Below, piece after piece: positions 22,545 through 31,130 of a stretch of 33,808 nt of DNA. A program made the translations under genes and the position numbers. The notes under the pieces were generated by a model. That model saw only the letters and a program-made list of their open reading frames with translations, did not search any database and was not told where the DNA came from. The first letter of the stretch is position 1, and every line of letters starts with the position of its first letter. This stretch comes from an uncultured Clostridia bacterium (GTDB lineage Bacteria > Bacillota > Clostridia > Oscillospirales > Acutalibacteraceae): contig CALDOU010000008.1 in NCBI GenBank assembly GCA_937912175.1, forward strand, positions 1-33,808, in the 5' to 3' direction.

Positions 22545-23414
22545 TTAATCAACAGCATTTGCAAGCAAGTTATAAATTTTTGACAAATCTTCTTCTCCGC
22601 AAAATTCAATCTGGACTGTACCTTTTTTACGCCTGCCGGATACTATTTTTACTTTTCTTTTTAGTTTTTTATGCAAATCAGATTCGATTTTATTAAAAAA
22701 CGCATCCTTTTTTATAACTTTCAAAGATTTAGGTTTTTCCAATTCTTTAAAATTCATTTTCTTAACAAGTTGTTCCAACTGACGAACATTTAGTCCCTGA
22801 GAAAGGGTAATGTTTAAAGCTCTTAAAAGATCATCTTCTGAACTTAACGCTAAAAAAGCTCTGGCGTGACCTGCAGTTATTTCCCCGGTTTTTAATTTTT
22901 CGATAATAAAATCCGGTAAATTTAAAAGCCTTAAAGTATTTGTGATATAAGAACGGGATTTTCCTATTGTTTTAGCAATATTTTCTTGAGTAAATCCATA
23001 ATTTTCTATAAGTGATTTATATCCTTTAGCTTCTTCTAAAGAAGATAGGTTTTCTCTTTGAAGGTTTTCCACCAAAGCAAGTTCCATTATTTTAGAATCG
23101 TCAACATCTTTTATTATTACCGGTATTTCATTAATGCCCGCCATCTTACAAGCTCTGAACCTACGCTCGCCGGCTATGATTTTATATTTACCCGATGCCA
23201 AAGGTTTTAACACCAATGGCTGAATAAGCCCATGAACTGAAATTGAATCCGCCAATTCTTTTAAAGTTTCATCATTAAAATCGGTTCTTGGTTGAGATAA
23301 ATTTGGTTCAATTTCGGAAATTTTTAAAACAGTGGGTTCATTTTCGGTTTCCATATTGTTTTCCATAAAAATCATATCCAAACCTTTGCCTAAACCGCCT
23401 AATTTAGTTGCCAT
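22545..23414 (-). CDS. parB: Chromosome partitioning protein ParB (Spo0J)
   Basis: This 289-residue parS-binding CTPase clamp loads SMC and organises the origin region. Its order is a short N-terminal ParA-interacting piece (K-L-G-G-L-G-K-G-L), then the N-terminal nucleotide-binding domain with L-K-P-L-A-S-G-K-Y and the signature G-E-R-R-F-R-A near residues 80-86. The helix-turn-helix follows at about 140-165 (T-Q-E-N-I-A-K-T-I-G-K-S-R-S-Y-I), then G-H-A-R-A-F-L and a C-terminal dimerisation domain. AAGGAG precedes the ATG. It follows parA by 11 bases. Its expected targets, two parS sites, are at 24603 and 25719. Confidence 0.97.
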   Translation of the reverse strand: MATKLGGLGKGLDMIFMENNMETENEPTVLKISEIEPNLSQPRTDFNDETLKELADSISVHGLIQPLVLKPLASGKYKIIAGERRFRACKMAGINEIPVIIKDVDDSKIMELALVENLQRENLSSLEEAKGYKSLIENYGFTQENIAKTIGKSRSYITNTLRLLNLPDFIIEKLKTGEITAGHARAFLALSSEDDLLRALNITLSQGLNVRQLEQLVKKMNFKELEKPKSLKVIKKDAFFNKIESDLHKKLKRKVKIVSGRRKKGTVQIEFCGEEDLSKIYNLLANAVD

Positions 23415-23425
23415 ATTAATCTCCT

Positions 23426-24190
23426 TTATGCATTATTTTTTATAACTTCTTTAGCTAAACTCTTATACGCCCAGTTTCCTTTATTTATTTTTGAAAAATA
23501 CATAACCGGTTTTCCGAACCCGGGAGCCTCCGAAAGTTTTACGGAACGTGGAATTGTGGTTTTAAATACTTTATCCGGAAAGTTTTTCTTAACCTCATCC
23601 ATAACTTGACGAGTTAAATTAAGACGGGTATCACACATGGTCATAAGTATCCCTTCAACGTCAAGTTCAGAATTATGATGGCGTTTAACCACTTTTATGG
23701 TGCTTATAAGTTGAGAAAGACCTTCAAGCGCATAATATTCACATTGAATCGGAATTAAAACACTATCACTGGCACAAAAAGCATTAATTGTAATTATCCC
23801 AAGAGAAGGGGGACAATCAATCAATATATAGTCATAAGTGTTTTTTAAATGATTAATTTTATTTTTTAATTTTGATTCTTTTCCTGAAAACAAGCTAATC
23901 CCTGCATCCGCCGAAGCTAAATTTATGTGTGAAGGAATTAAACTCAGGTTTTTAAACTCGGTTTTAACTGTTGCCTCTTCAGCCGTAACATCTTTTTCAA
24001 GAACATCATAAGCCGATATTTTTACTTCTTTTTTATTAAATCCCATTCCGCTGGTAGCGTTTCCTTGAGGATCCAAATCAATCACCAAAACGTTTTTTCC
24101 CGAAGCACCCAACGAAGCAGCCAAATTCACTGTGGTTGTGGTTTTACCGACTCCGCCTTTTTGATTTGAAATTGAAATTATCTTTCCCAT
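23426..24190 (-). CDS. parA: Chromosome partitioning ATPase ParA (Soj)
   Basis: This 254-residue Walker-type ATPase works with ParB in origin segregation and, in Bacillus, also modulates DnaA. The deviant Walker A is N-Q-K-G-G-V-G-K-T-T-T at residues 8-18, with the signature Lys. D-L-D-P-Q-G-N-A-T and Y-D-Y-I-L-I-D-C-P-P-S are the other nucleotide-binding blocks. The C-terminal S-V-K-L-S-E-A-P-x-x-G-K-P is typical of chromosomal ParA. AGGGGGA lies before the ATG at 24190. It shares a run with parB downstream; the DUF3781 gene is 52 bases upstream. Confidence 0.97.
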   Translation of the reverse strand: MGKIISISNQKGGVGKTTTTVNLAASLGASGKNVLVIDLDPQGNATSGMGFNKKEVKISAYDVLEKDVTAEEATVKTEFKNLSLIPSHINLASADAGISLFSGKESKLKNKINHLKNTYDYILIDCPPSLGIITINAFCASDSVLIPIQCEYYALEGLSQLISTIKVVKRHHNSELDVEGILMTMCDTRLNLTRQVMDEVKKNFPDKVFKTTIPRSVKLSEAPGFGKPVMYFSKINKGNWAYKSLAKEVIKNNA

Positions 24191-24242
24191 AAAATCCCCC
24201 TTTTAGGTTTTTTAATATAATTGCAGTTTATTATAAAATGTT

Positions 24243-24488
24243 TTATTTTTTATGAGCTGTTATAATTGTTAAACTAAATGAATTTACAGTTATTATAATA
24301 TCATCTGTGCTAATATACAGATTTTTACCGCTTTTTATAACCTTTGCATATGGTAACATGATTTTTTTCTTGCACCATGAAACTATATTTTCTTCATTTA
24401 AACCCAGGTTTTTCTTAACTCTAACTGCACCCAATTTAGTTGTGTGTAGGTCATTTATTCGATTTAATAAATATTTTTTATCATACAT
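24243..24488 (-). CDS. DUF3781 family protein
   Basis: This protein of 81 residues from ATG 24488 (GTG 24500 is an alternative; neither has a clear ribosome binding site) matches DUF3781. Visible family features are L-H-T-T-K-L-G-x-x-R-V-K-K-N-L-G-L in the first half, W-C-K-K-K-I in the middle, and G-K-N-L-Y-I-S-T-D-D-I-I-I-T-V-N-S-F-S-L-T-I-I-T-A-H-K-K at the end. It is small, soluble and basic. Function is unknown. It sits between rsmG and parA, downstream of a promoter and hairpin, in the origin-proximal cluster. Confidence 0.85.
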   Translation of the reverse strand: MYDKKYLLNRINDLHTTKLGAVRVKKNLGLNEENIVSWCKKKIMLPYAKVIKSGKNLYISTDDIIITVNSFSLTIITAHKK

Positions 24489-24506
24489 TTTTTTCAACAC
24501 ACAATC

Positions 24507-24547
24507 TCAAAAAAATTAACTTTAACAGTAAACTACCGTTAAAGTTA
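24507..24547 (-). terminator. Terminator-like hairpin after rsmG
   Basis: On the minus strand a 10-bp stem (24538-24547 with 24517-24526) encloses one mismatch and a 3-bp inner stem. A run of seven T at about 24515-24509 follows. It can end the rsmG transcript. Its outer base overlaps the -10 box of the promoter at 24547-24575. Confidence 0.75.
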
Positions 24548-24575
24548 TTATATCAATTATAATTATATTTATCAA
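24547..24575 (-). promoter_or_regulatory. Extended -10 promoter upstream of DUF3781-parA
   Basis: On the minus strand TTGATA (24575-24570), 17 bases, TATAAT (24552-24547) with an upstream TG. The predicted start, near 24540, falls inside the hairpin at 24517-24547, so the transcript would begin with a damaged or alternative stem. Confidence 0.65.
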
Positions 24576-24602
24576 TAAATTTATCATCACTTGCTTGGTT
24601 AA

Positions 24603-24618
24603 TGTTTCACGTGAAACA
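24603..24618. promoter_or_regulatory. parS site (perfect 16-bp palindrome)
   Basis: TGTTTCACGTGAAACA, identical to the Bacillota parS consensus bound by ParB/Spo0J. It lies directly after the rsmG stop codon, about 1.2 kb from the parB gene. Confidence 0.97.
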
Positions 24619-24620
24619 TA

Positions 24621-25325
24621 TCAAAGCGGTTTCTTGGAAATTTGAGAATTATGACGTGGATATTTTGCGGGTGTTAAACTTGTTTTTTGAATTATTATAA
24701 TACTTCGAGAGCCCTTACCTTCGGGAAGTTCTAAACTTTCTATTGATTGTATTTTTCCGCCCAATATTTTTATTGCTTCTTGAGAACTTTCCAACTCGTT
24801 TTCTATATTTCCGCCTTTAAGAGCAATAAAATACCCGCCTTTTTTTACATAAGGCAATATATATTCGCACAACACATTTAAAGAAGCAACAGCTCGGGAA
24901 ACACCTAAATCAAATTTTTCTCTGTACTGTGTTTTTTTACTTAATTCTTCAGCCCTTGAATGAATAATCTCTGATTCTGAATTTATTTTATCCATCAACT
25001 CATTTAAAAAAACAATTCTTTTATTTAAGCTGTCCACTAAAGTAAGGTTTATATCTTTTTTCAAAATTTTAAGAGGCACCCCGGGAAAACCGGCGCCGGT
25101 GCCAACATCTATTACTTTTGCATTAGTTGGGATTTGAAAATAATTTGTTAAAATTATACTGTCTAAAAAATGTTTTATCATAATATCTTCAGGTTCAATA
25201 ATAGAAGTAAGATTGGTATGAGTGTTATATTCAAGCAGAAAATCCATATATTTTTTAAATTGTTCCAATTGAGTATCATTTAAATCTATATTTAATTTTT
25301 TTGCTTCTTCAAATAATTTATTCAT
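24621..25325 (-). CDS. rsmG: 16S rRNA (guanine-N7) methyltransferase RsmG
   Basis: This 234-residue SAM-dependent enzyme methylates G527 (E. coli numbering) of 16S rRNA; loss gives low-level streptomycin resistance in many bacteria. The N-terminal helices carry N-L-T-S-I-x-E-P near residue 39 and H-F-L-D-S. The SAM-binding motif I is V-I-D-V-G-T-G-A-G-F-P-G-V-P-L near residues 69-83. V-S-R-A-V-A-S-L, R-E-K-F-D and A-L-K-G-G are further family blocks. AAAGGTG lies before the ATG at 25325. It follows mnmG by 15 bases and ends at the parS site and a terminator, the classical order at bacterial origins. Confidence 0.96.
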   Translation of the reverse strand: MNKLFEEAKKLNIDLNDTQLEQFKKYMDFLLEYNTHTNLTSIIEPEDIMIKHFLDSIILTNYFQIPTNAKVIDVGTGAGFPGVPLKILKKDINLTLVDSLNKRIVFLNELMDKINSESEIIHSRAEELSKKTQYREKFDLGVSRAVASLNVLCEYILPYVKKGGYFIALKGGNIENELESSQEAIKILGGKIQSIESLELPEGKGSRSIIIIQKTSLTPAKYPRHNSQISKKPL

Positions 25326-25340
25326 TAGTTCACCTTTAAA

Positions 25341-27242
25341 TTATCGTTTTTTTGTTTTTGCGGAAAGCCATATTATCAAAACAGATATGTCCGCAGGACT
25401 GACTCCTGAAATTCTTGAAGCTTGTCCTATATTTTGGGGTTTTATTTTTCCGAGCTTTTCAATCGCTTCCAAACGTAAACCTTTTATATCTTTATAATTT
25501 ATATCTTCCGGCAAAACTTTTTCTTCCAATCGTCTTAATTCTTTGATTTGACGGTTTTGCCTTACAATATATCCTTCATATTTTATCTCAATTTGCACTT
25601 TTTCAAAAACAGAGTCGTCAATGTTTGGCCTACTTAAATCAAAAGGCTTCAAATCTTTATATGTAACCTGCGGCCTTTTAAGTAATTCACTTACTTTAAC
25701 ACCGGTTGTTATGGGTGATGTTTCACGTGAAACCAACATTTCGTTAAGCTCTTCACTTGGCGAAACAACTGTGGTTTTTATACGATTAAGTTCTTCTTGT
25801 TTAAGTTTTTGACTTTCTTCAAACTTTTTAAAACGTTGTTCCGAAATAAGTCCGATATTCCTTCCGATCGGGGTTAATCTTTCATCAGCATTGTCTTGCC
25901 TCAAAACCAAACGATATTCAGACCTGGAAGTCATCATTCTGTAAGGGTCATTAACTCCTTTTGTTATTAAATCGTCAATCAGAGTACCTATATATGAACT
26001 TCCCCTGTCCAAAATAAGAGGATCTTTGTTTTTTACTTTAAGTGCAGCATTTATTCCCGCAATTAACCCTTGTGCCGCCGCCTCTTCATATCCGGAACTT
26101 CCGTTAAACTGTCCCGCACCGAAAAGACCCGGAAACCTTTTAAATTCTAAAGAAGCATTCATTTGTAAAGGGTCTGCAATATCATATTCAATTGCATATG
26201 CGGGACGCATTATTTTTACTTTTTCTAATCCCGGTATTGTTCTGTACATTTTTATCTGAATTTCTTCCGGAAGAGATGTAGACATCCCCTGAAGATACAT
26301 TTCTTCAGTATTCATACCACATGGCTCTATAAACAATTGATGACGTTTTTTGTCCGGAAACCTTACAATCTTATCCTCTATACTGGGACAATATCTTGGC
26401 CCGATACCCTCTATTTTTCCGCTATACATCGGAGCACGGTGTAAATTTTCAAGTATTACTTTTTTTGTATCTTCGTTGGTCCATGAAATGTAACATTTCA
26501 CCTTGTTTTGTCCCGCGTTTTCCGAATCATAAGAAAACGGTACGATTTTTTCATCGCCGCATTGTTCTTCCAAATTTTCAAAATTTATACTTGATTTTAA
26601 AACACGTGCCGGCGTTCCTGTTTTAAATCTTCTGAGTTTAAGCCCCAGCTTTGCCAGCGATTTACCCAATAAGACAGCAGGAAAAATGCCATCAGGACCG
26701 CTTTGATATGAAGTTTCGCCAATATGAACCACGCCTTCCAAAAATGTTCCCGTAGCCAAAACAACACATTTAGAACTATATTTCATGTTATTTCTGGAGG
26801 TTAAAATCCATTTATTTGTTTTTTCATTGAAGGAAATATCGACTATTTCAGCTTGTTTTAAGTAAAGATTTTCTTGAAGTTCAAGCTTGTGTTTCATTAT
26901 TTCCTTATATTTATTTCTGTCAATTTGAGCTCGCAAAGAATGAACAGCAGGACCCTTTCCCAAATTAAGCATGCGACTTTGCAAAAAACACTCATCGGTA
27001 GTTTTTCCCATTTCACCGCCTAAAGCATCCAATTCTCTAACCAAATGACCTTTTGCCGTTCCTCCGATTGAAGGGTTACATGGACAATTTCCCACGGAAT
27101 CCAAATTAACAGCAAAAACAATGGTTTTACAGCCTAAACGTGCGGATGCAAGTGCTGCTTCAATTCCCGCATGTCCGGCACCGACAATACTTACATCACA
27201 ATTTTCTATATTACTTAAATTATCTTCTGTTTCTATGTTCAA
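25341..27242 (-). CDS. mnmG: tRNA uridine-5-carboxymethylaminomethyl modification enzyme MnmG (GidA)
   Basis: This 633-residue FAD enzyme works with MnmE to make (carboxymethyl)aminomethyl groups on U34 of several tRNAs. The FAD-binding fingerprint V-G-A-G-H-A-G-I-E-A-A is near residue 20. C-P-C-N-P-S-I-G-G and K-G-H-L-V-R-E-L-D-A-L-G-G follow. R-F-K-T-G-T-P-A-R and the central R-P-A-Y-A-I-E-Y-D-I region lead to the C-terminal helical domain with R-I-S-G-V-S-P-A-D-I-S-V-L. It starts with TTG 27242, with AAAGGAG 10 bases upstream; no better in-frame start exists. A parS site is embedded in the coding sequence (25719-25734), encoding V-S-R-E-T. The neighbour mnmE is its partner. Confidence 0.97.
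   Translation of the reverse strand: MNIETEDNLSNIENCDVSIVGAGHAGIEAALASARLGCKTIVFAVNLDSVGNCPCNPSIGGTAKGHLVRELDALGGEMGKTTDECFLQSRMLNLGKGPAVHSLRAQIDRNKYKEIMKHKLELQENLYLKQAEIVDISFNEKTNKWILTSRNNMKYSSKCVVLATGTFLEGVVHIGETSYQSGPDGIFPAVLLGKSLAKLGLKLRRFKTGTPARVLKSSINFENLEEQCGDEKIVPFSYDSENAGQNKVKCYISWTNEDTKKVILENLHRAPMYSGKIEGIGPRYCPSIEDKIVRFPDKKRHQLFIEPCGMNTEEMYLQGMSTSLPEEIQIKMYRTIPGLEKVKIMRPAYAIEYDIADPLQMNASLEFKRFPGLFGAGQFNGSSGYEEAAAQGLIAGINAALKVKNKDPLILDRGSSYIGTLIDDLITKGVNDPYRMMTSRSEYRLVLRQDNADERLTPIGRNIGLISEQRFKKFEESQKLKQEELNRIKTTVVSPSEELNEMLVSRETSPITTGVKVSELLKRPQVTYKDLKPFDLSRPNIDDSVFEKVQIEIKYEGYIVRQNRQIKELRRLEEKVLPEDINYKDIKGLRLEAIEKLGKIKPQNIGQASRISGVSPADISVLIIWLSAKTKKR
25719..25734. promoter_or_regulatory. 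parS site inside mnmG
   Basis: TGTTTCACGTGAAACC matches the parS consensus at 15 of 16 positions. It lies in the MnmG coding sequence, where it specifies V-S-R-E-T, a poorly conserved surface part of the protein that tolerates the site. Confidence 0.93.
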
Positions 27243-27278
27243 AACACTTTTTCTCCTTTAAAATTTATATTTAATTTC

Positions 27279-28679
27279 TTATTTTCCCACACAAAATTTA
27301 GAAAAAACCTTATTAACTACCGCCTCACTTACGCTTTCTCCGGTAAATTCCATAAACAATACAAGAGCGTCCTGAAGCAATACCGTAACCGCATCAAGAG
27401 TTATTCCTATTTCCAATTCTTTTATTGCTTCCTCTAAAATACTTTTTGCTTTTTTTAAAGAAGCAAGCTGCCTTTCGTTTGAAATCACCGTTTCAGACGG
27501 GTCAACTTTTGAAATACCGACAATTTCTTCAATATATTCTTTAAGTTTTTCGGTTCCTTCGCCTTTTAGAGCAGAAATTTTTATGATTTTTGGGTTTTGG
27601 TCTTTAAATTCAACATTTTCTTTTAAATATGTTGATAAATTATCAAGGTTTTTGGCATTCGAAATATCACATTTATTCAACAAAAATATTGTTTTTTCCT
27701 CATTGATTTCTTTTAACAAAAGCTTATCTTCTTCGCAAAATGGGGAAGATGCATCTATCATAAACAAAGTTATTTCCGCTTCATTCATATGTTTTTTTGC
27801 TCTTTCAACGCCTATTTTTTCAACTTTATCATCTGTTTTACGAATTCCCGCGGTATCTATCAAAAGAACAGGAATATCTCCCACCATAATAGTTTCTTCA
27901 ATTGAATCCCTTGTAGTGCCGGGAATATCCGTTACAATAGACTTCTGAGAATCCGAAAGCAAATTCATAAGAGTTGATTTTCCTACATTAGGGCGACCGA
28001 CAATAGCCGTTTTTACACCATCTTTAACTGATTTAAAAACATCATAGTTTTTTATCATCTCATCAAGTTGAAAAATTATTGCTTTAATATCTTTATTTAA
28101 CACCTTTTCATCTACTTGAGGGATATCTTCTTCCGGATAATCAGCCCAAACACTTAAACCGGCAGAAACATCTATTAGTTTTTCTTTAATTTGATTTATT
28201 CTTTCGGATGAATGTCCTTCTCTCATTTGAAAAGCAACCTGATTGGCTCGCTTTCCTTTGGCTGATATAAGATCCATAACAGCTTCGGCTTGAGAAAGGT
28301 CCATTTTTCCGTTTAAAAAAGCTCGCTTGGTAAATTCTCCCGGCAACGCAGGTGTTGCTCCTGCATCCAAAACTGCTCTAAGAACACGCTTTGTAAGAAA
28401 CAAACCACCATGACAAGATAATTCCACAACATCTTCGCCTGTATAACTATATGGTGATTTAAACACAAGCGCCACGGCATCATCAATATAATCACTTTTG
28501 TCCAAAATTTTACCGTATTTAGCGCTATATCCTTTTAAATTTTTTAAACAACTACCGGCTTCTCCCGCAAAGGGCACAAAAACCTTATCCGCAATTTTTG
28601 TTGCATCCTTGCCCGATATTCTTATAACACCTATTCCACCAACCCCATGCGCAGTAGAAATAGCCGCAATAGTACTCAT
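27279..28679 (-). CDS. mnmE: tRNA modification GTPase MnmE
   Basis: This 466-residue GTPase partners MnmG in U34 modification. The N-terminal formyl-THF-binding domain begins I-A-A-I-S-T-A-H-G-V-G-G-I-G-V-I-R-I-S-G. The helical domain then carries the inserted G domain. Its G1 is G-R-P-N-V-G-K-S, G2/G3 are T-D-I-P-G-T-T-R-D and D-T-A-G-I-R, and G4 is L-N-K-C-D. The protein ends F-C-V-G-K, preserving the C-terminal Cys (usual form F-C-I-G-K) needed for catalysis. AAGAAGG precedes the ATG by about 8 bases. It follows jag in the conserved rnpA-yidD-yidC-jag-mnmE-mnmG order. Confidence 0.97.
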   Translation of the reverse strand: MSTIAAISTAHGVGGIGVIRISGKDATKIADKVFVPFAGEAGSCLKNLKGYSAKYGKILDKSDYIDDAVALVFKSPYSYTGEDVVELSCHGGLFLTKRVLRAVLDAGATPALPGEFTKRAFLNGKMDLSQAEAVMDLISAKGKRANQVAFQMREGHSSERINQIKEKLIDVSAGLSVWADYPEEDIPQVDEKVLNKDIKAIIFQLDEMIKNYDVFKSVKDGVKTAIVGRPNVGKSTLMNLLSDSQKSIVTDIPGTTRDSIEETIMVGDIPVLLIDTAGIRKTDDKVEKIGVERAKKHMNEAEITLFMIDASSPFCEEDKLLLKEINEEKTIFLLNKCDISNAKNLDNLSTYLKENVEFKDQNPKIIKISALKGEGTEKLKEYIEEIVGISKVDPSETVISNERQLASLKKAKSILEEAIKELEIGITLDAVTVLLQDALVLFMEFTGESVSEAVVNKVFSKFCVGK

Positions 28680-28777
28680 TTTTTTACCTTCTTTTTTATA
28701 ATAATTATAATAGTTCTTTAAAGTTTAAATTGCCCCCTTTAAAATCAGGGAGCAAAAGTTTTTATTTGTTTTCTGTT

Positions 28778-29419
28778 TTAATTTTCTTTATTTCTATCCA
28801 AAGCAACTACTATATGTCGTCCTTCTCCTGTACCTTCAGACCAAGATTTTACACCGTCCACATCTTGAATTGCGGTATGGATTATTTTACGTTCATAAGC
28901 TCTCATAGGTTCTAAAGAAAACTTTTTACCGGTTTTTAAAACTTTTTCGGCAATTCGTTTTCCCAATGTCTCTAAAGTTTGTTTGCGTTTTTCACGGTAA
29001 TCTCCTGCTTCAAGCCGTATTCTGTAAAAACTATCCGAATTTGAATTAATAACAAGCCCGGTAATGTACTCCAATGAATCTAAGGTTTCTCCATGCTTTC
29101 CCAAAACATAGCCTATATCGTCACCCGTTATTTGTATTTCAGCAGATTCAGGGTCTTCCTTAATAACTTTTGTTTCTAAAGAACTCAACCCCATATAAAA
29201 CAAGACTTCTTTTAAAAAATCAATCGCTTTTTCAGCAGAGGATTTTTTTAATACAGCCTTGACTTGAGCCATTTTTCCGCCAAACATACCCAAAACTTTT
29301 TTAGAGGGATGTTGAAGAACTTGAATATCAACTTTATCCTCTGTTACCCCAAGCATTTTACACGCCTTTTCTTTCGCTAAAGCCACTGTTTCTTCAGAAG
29401 CAAAAACTTCACTTATCAT
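28778..29419 (-). CDS. jag: Jag/KhpB RNA-binding protein
   Basis: The protein has 213 residues from ATG 29419, preceded by GGAGGTG 11 bases upstream; the upstream in-frame extension to 29455 overlaps that site. Domains in order are an N-terminal Jag_N domain (about 1-50, with S-K-K-V-L-G-M-F-G-G-K), a KH-type domain (G-Y-V-L-G-K-H-G-E-T-L-D near residue 105) and a C-terminal R3H domain. The R3H domain has M-R-A-Y-E-R-K-I-I-H and the final S-W-S-E-G-T-G-E-G-R-H-I-V-V. KhpB, usually with KhpA, binds many transcripts and affects cell elongation and division. It lies between yidC and mnmE as in most Bacillota. Confidence 0.95.
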   Translation of the reverse strand: MISEVFASEETVALAKEKACKMLGVTEDKVDIQVLQHPSKKVLGMFGGKMAQVKAVLKKSSAEKAIDFLKEVLFYMGLSSLETKVIKEDPESAEIQITGDDIGYVLGKHGETLDSLEYITGLVINSNSDSFYRIRLEAGDYREKRKQTLETLGKRIAEKVLKTGKKFSLEPMRAYERKIIHTAIQDVDGVKSWSEGTGEGRHIVVALDRNKEN

Positions 29420-29544
29420 AAAAAACCAAGCACCTCCATAGTATGTGCAAAACAAAAAGTTTAATCTTTGTCTTTTTCATAAATAAATATAAATTAAAAA
29501 CACAAAAAAGTCTATACAATATTTGCTTTTCGTTTACAGTTACA

Positions 29545-30471
29545 TCAATCAACGGTTTTTAAACATTTAATATCTTTTTCTTGAATTTTCAATAAAGCGA
29601 GCCTTGCGGCTTCGTCATGTGCATTCAAAGTATAACTGTTATAAAATTTATTTAAAATAACACTTTGAATAAAACCGAATATACCGTTTATTACCCAATA
29701 AAGACCAACAGCGCCGGGAATTGTATACGCTATGTATGCAGTGAATATAAGAAGTGTATAGGGAAGAATTTTATTGCAGCCTTGCATTTGGGTTTGCGTT
29801 CCCATCATTTTTTGACTTATAAACATAGAAAGCGCAGAAGTTACAAAGCATAATACAGGTATAAGCCAAAGCATGTCAGAAAAGTTTGAATACTTAGGTG
29901 TTTTTAAAAGATCTATACCCATAAAATTAAATCCGGAACTGTATTCTTCAATATCCGCCATTTCTTCGGAATTAAACATTGTAAGTTTATCTTTTATTTT
30001 TGAAAAGTTTCTTACAAGTTGAAGTTGCTCATAATTTTTTTGTGTGGCTTCTCCTGAGTTTTCAGAAAGAACGGCTGTTGCCGAAACAATTTTTTCCGGT
30101 GCTATATGTAAGGTGTTTTGAAGAGGTTTTGTAACCGCACCGAAAATTCCACTCCACAAAATAAGCGGTAATATCATCGTTGAAAAACAACCGCTCATCG
30201 GGCTGGCGCCTTCTTTTTCATAAAGCTTGGCAACCTCTTCGTTATATTTTTTCGGGTTTTTTTCATATTTTTTCTTTAACTCTTGTTGTTTAACCGCAAG
30301 CTTAGAGGTTTTTGCCATATTTTTTTGTCTTTTAACCGCAAGAGGAAACATTATTATGTTTACAGCCAAAGCAAAAAAAGTTATTGCCAAACCATAATTA
30401 CTTACAGCATCAAAAAAGAACCATAAAACATAGCCGAATGTACTACTTAAAAAATCAAATAAAGCTCCCAA
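29545..30471 (-). CDS. yidC: Membrane protein insertase YidC
   Basis: This 308-residue YidC/Oxa1 family insertase helps place membrane proteins with or after SecYEG. Family features are an N-terminal helix with G-L-A-I-T-F-F-A-L-A-V-N-I-I and the cytoplasmic hairpin with P-L-A-V-K-R-Q-K-N-M-A-K. M-S-G-C-F-S-T-M-I-L-P-L-I follows, then three further helices ending G-L-Y-W-V-I-N-G-I-F-G-F-I-Q. The start is TTG 30471 with AAAGGAG 8 bases upstream. No lipobox is present, unlike Bacillus SpoIIIJ; this is common in clostridia. A long external loop (about residues 120-185) separates the second and third core helices. It follows yidD after 98 bases. Confidence 0.95.
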   Translation of the reverse strand: MGALFDFLSSTFGYVLWFFFDAVSNYGLAITFFALAVNIIMFPLAVKRQKNMAKTSKLAVKQQELKKKYEKNPKKYNEEVAKLYEKEGASPMSGCFSTMILPLILWSGIFGAVTKPLQNTLHIAPEKIVSATAVLSENSGEATQKNYEQLQLVRNFSKIKDKLTMFNSEEMADIEEYSSGFNFMGIDLLKTPKYSNFSDMLWLIPVLCFVTSALSMFISQKMMGTQTQMQGCNKILPYTLLIFTAYIAYTIPGAVGLYWVINGIFGFIQSVILNKFYNSYTLNAHDEAARLALLKIQEKDIKCLKTVD

Positions 30472-30569
30472 TTTAAAATCTCCTTTAATAAATAAAAATC
30501 AATTTATATCATAACATAAAAAAGCCAAACATAAAACAAAATAAAAAAACCGATTTTATCTTAAAACTT

Positions 30570-30791
30570 TTATTTTTTTGGTGGAACAGGGTCGTAACCA
30601 CCTTTAAAAAAGGGATTACAACGTATAAACCTTTTAAAAAAAAGCCATAAACCTTTCCACACTCCGAATTTAAGCACAGCTTCATAAGCATACTCCGAAC
30701 ATGTGGGAGTAAACCTGCAACAAGGTTTTTTTATTGGAGAAATTGACTTTTGATAAAAAACAATGCTTTTTAAAATTATTTTTTTAAACAT
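30570..30791 (-). CDS. yidD: Membrane protein insertion efficiency factor YidD
   Basis: This 73-residue protein of the YidD family assists YidC-dependent insertion. The family motif is clear: Y-Q-K-S-I-S-P, then C-C-R-F-T-P-T-C-S-E-Y-A near residues 24-35, and I-R-C-N-P-F-F-K-G-G-Y-D-P-V-P near the C terminus. It starts at ATG 30791, three bases after the rnpA stop, so the two are coupled. Length is normal for the family. Confidence 0.97.
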   Translation of the reverse strand: MFKKIILKSIVFYQKSISPIKKPCCRFTPTCSEYAYEAVLKFGVWKGLWLFFKRFIRCNPFFKGGYDPVPPKK

Positions 30792-30794
30792 TTT

Positions 30795-31130
30795 TTATTT
30801 AATTACTCCAAGCTTTTTTAAATGATATTCCATATCTTTAAGAATGTCTTCGGTTTTCACCAAACCGGTTTTTGCCCGCGAAACAAAAACAATATCAAAA
30901 CCGTTTTTTATCAAGGGCTTTAAAGAAAAATACGCAGCTCGAATAATTCTACGAGAGCGATTACGCTTTACGGCGTTCCCTGTTTTTTTGCCGGTAGTGA
31001 TACCGATTCTCGTAAACTTAAATCTGTTTTTTACAACATAAGTGATTAAATTAGGGGAGGATAAGAATGCGCCTTTTAAGTAAGCCCTCTTAAACTCCTT
31101 GTTTTTTCTTAAAGATATAATGGATTTCAT
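30795..31130 (-). CDS. rnpA: Ribonuclease P protein component
   Basis: The protein subunit (111 residues from ATG 31130) of RNase P, which with the catalytic RNA removes the 5' leader of pre-tRNAs. The N-terminal I-S-L-R-K-N-K-E-F and the signature R-I-G-I-T-T-G-K-K-T-G-N-A-V-K-R-N-R-S-R-R-I are present, though the latter is split here for length. An in-frame TTG at 31136 is an alternative start: AAAGG lies 5 bases before the TTG and 11 before the ATG. It is transcribed from the rpmH promoter together with yidD. Confidence 0.95.
   Translation of the reverse strand: MKSIISLRKNKEFKRAYLKGAFLSSPNLITYVVKNRFKFTRIGITTGKKTGNAVKRNRSRRIIRAAYFSLKPLIKNGFDIVFVSRAKTGLVKTEDILKDMEYHLKKLGVIK

Noticed and set aside
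27583..27948. 121-codon plus-strand frame inside mnmE
   Set aside because: Antisense to conserved MnmE G-domain codons; no ribosome binding site.
30509..30691. 60-codon minus-strand frame overlapping yidD
   Set aside because: It is a different frame of the intact YidD gene and its 3' flank; no own start signals.
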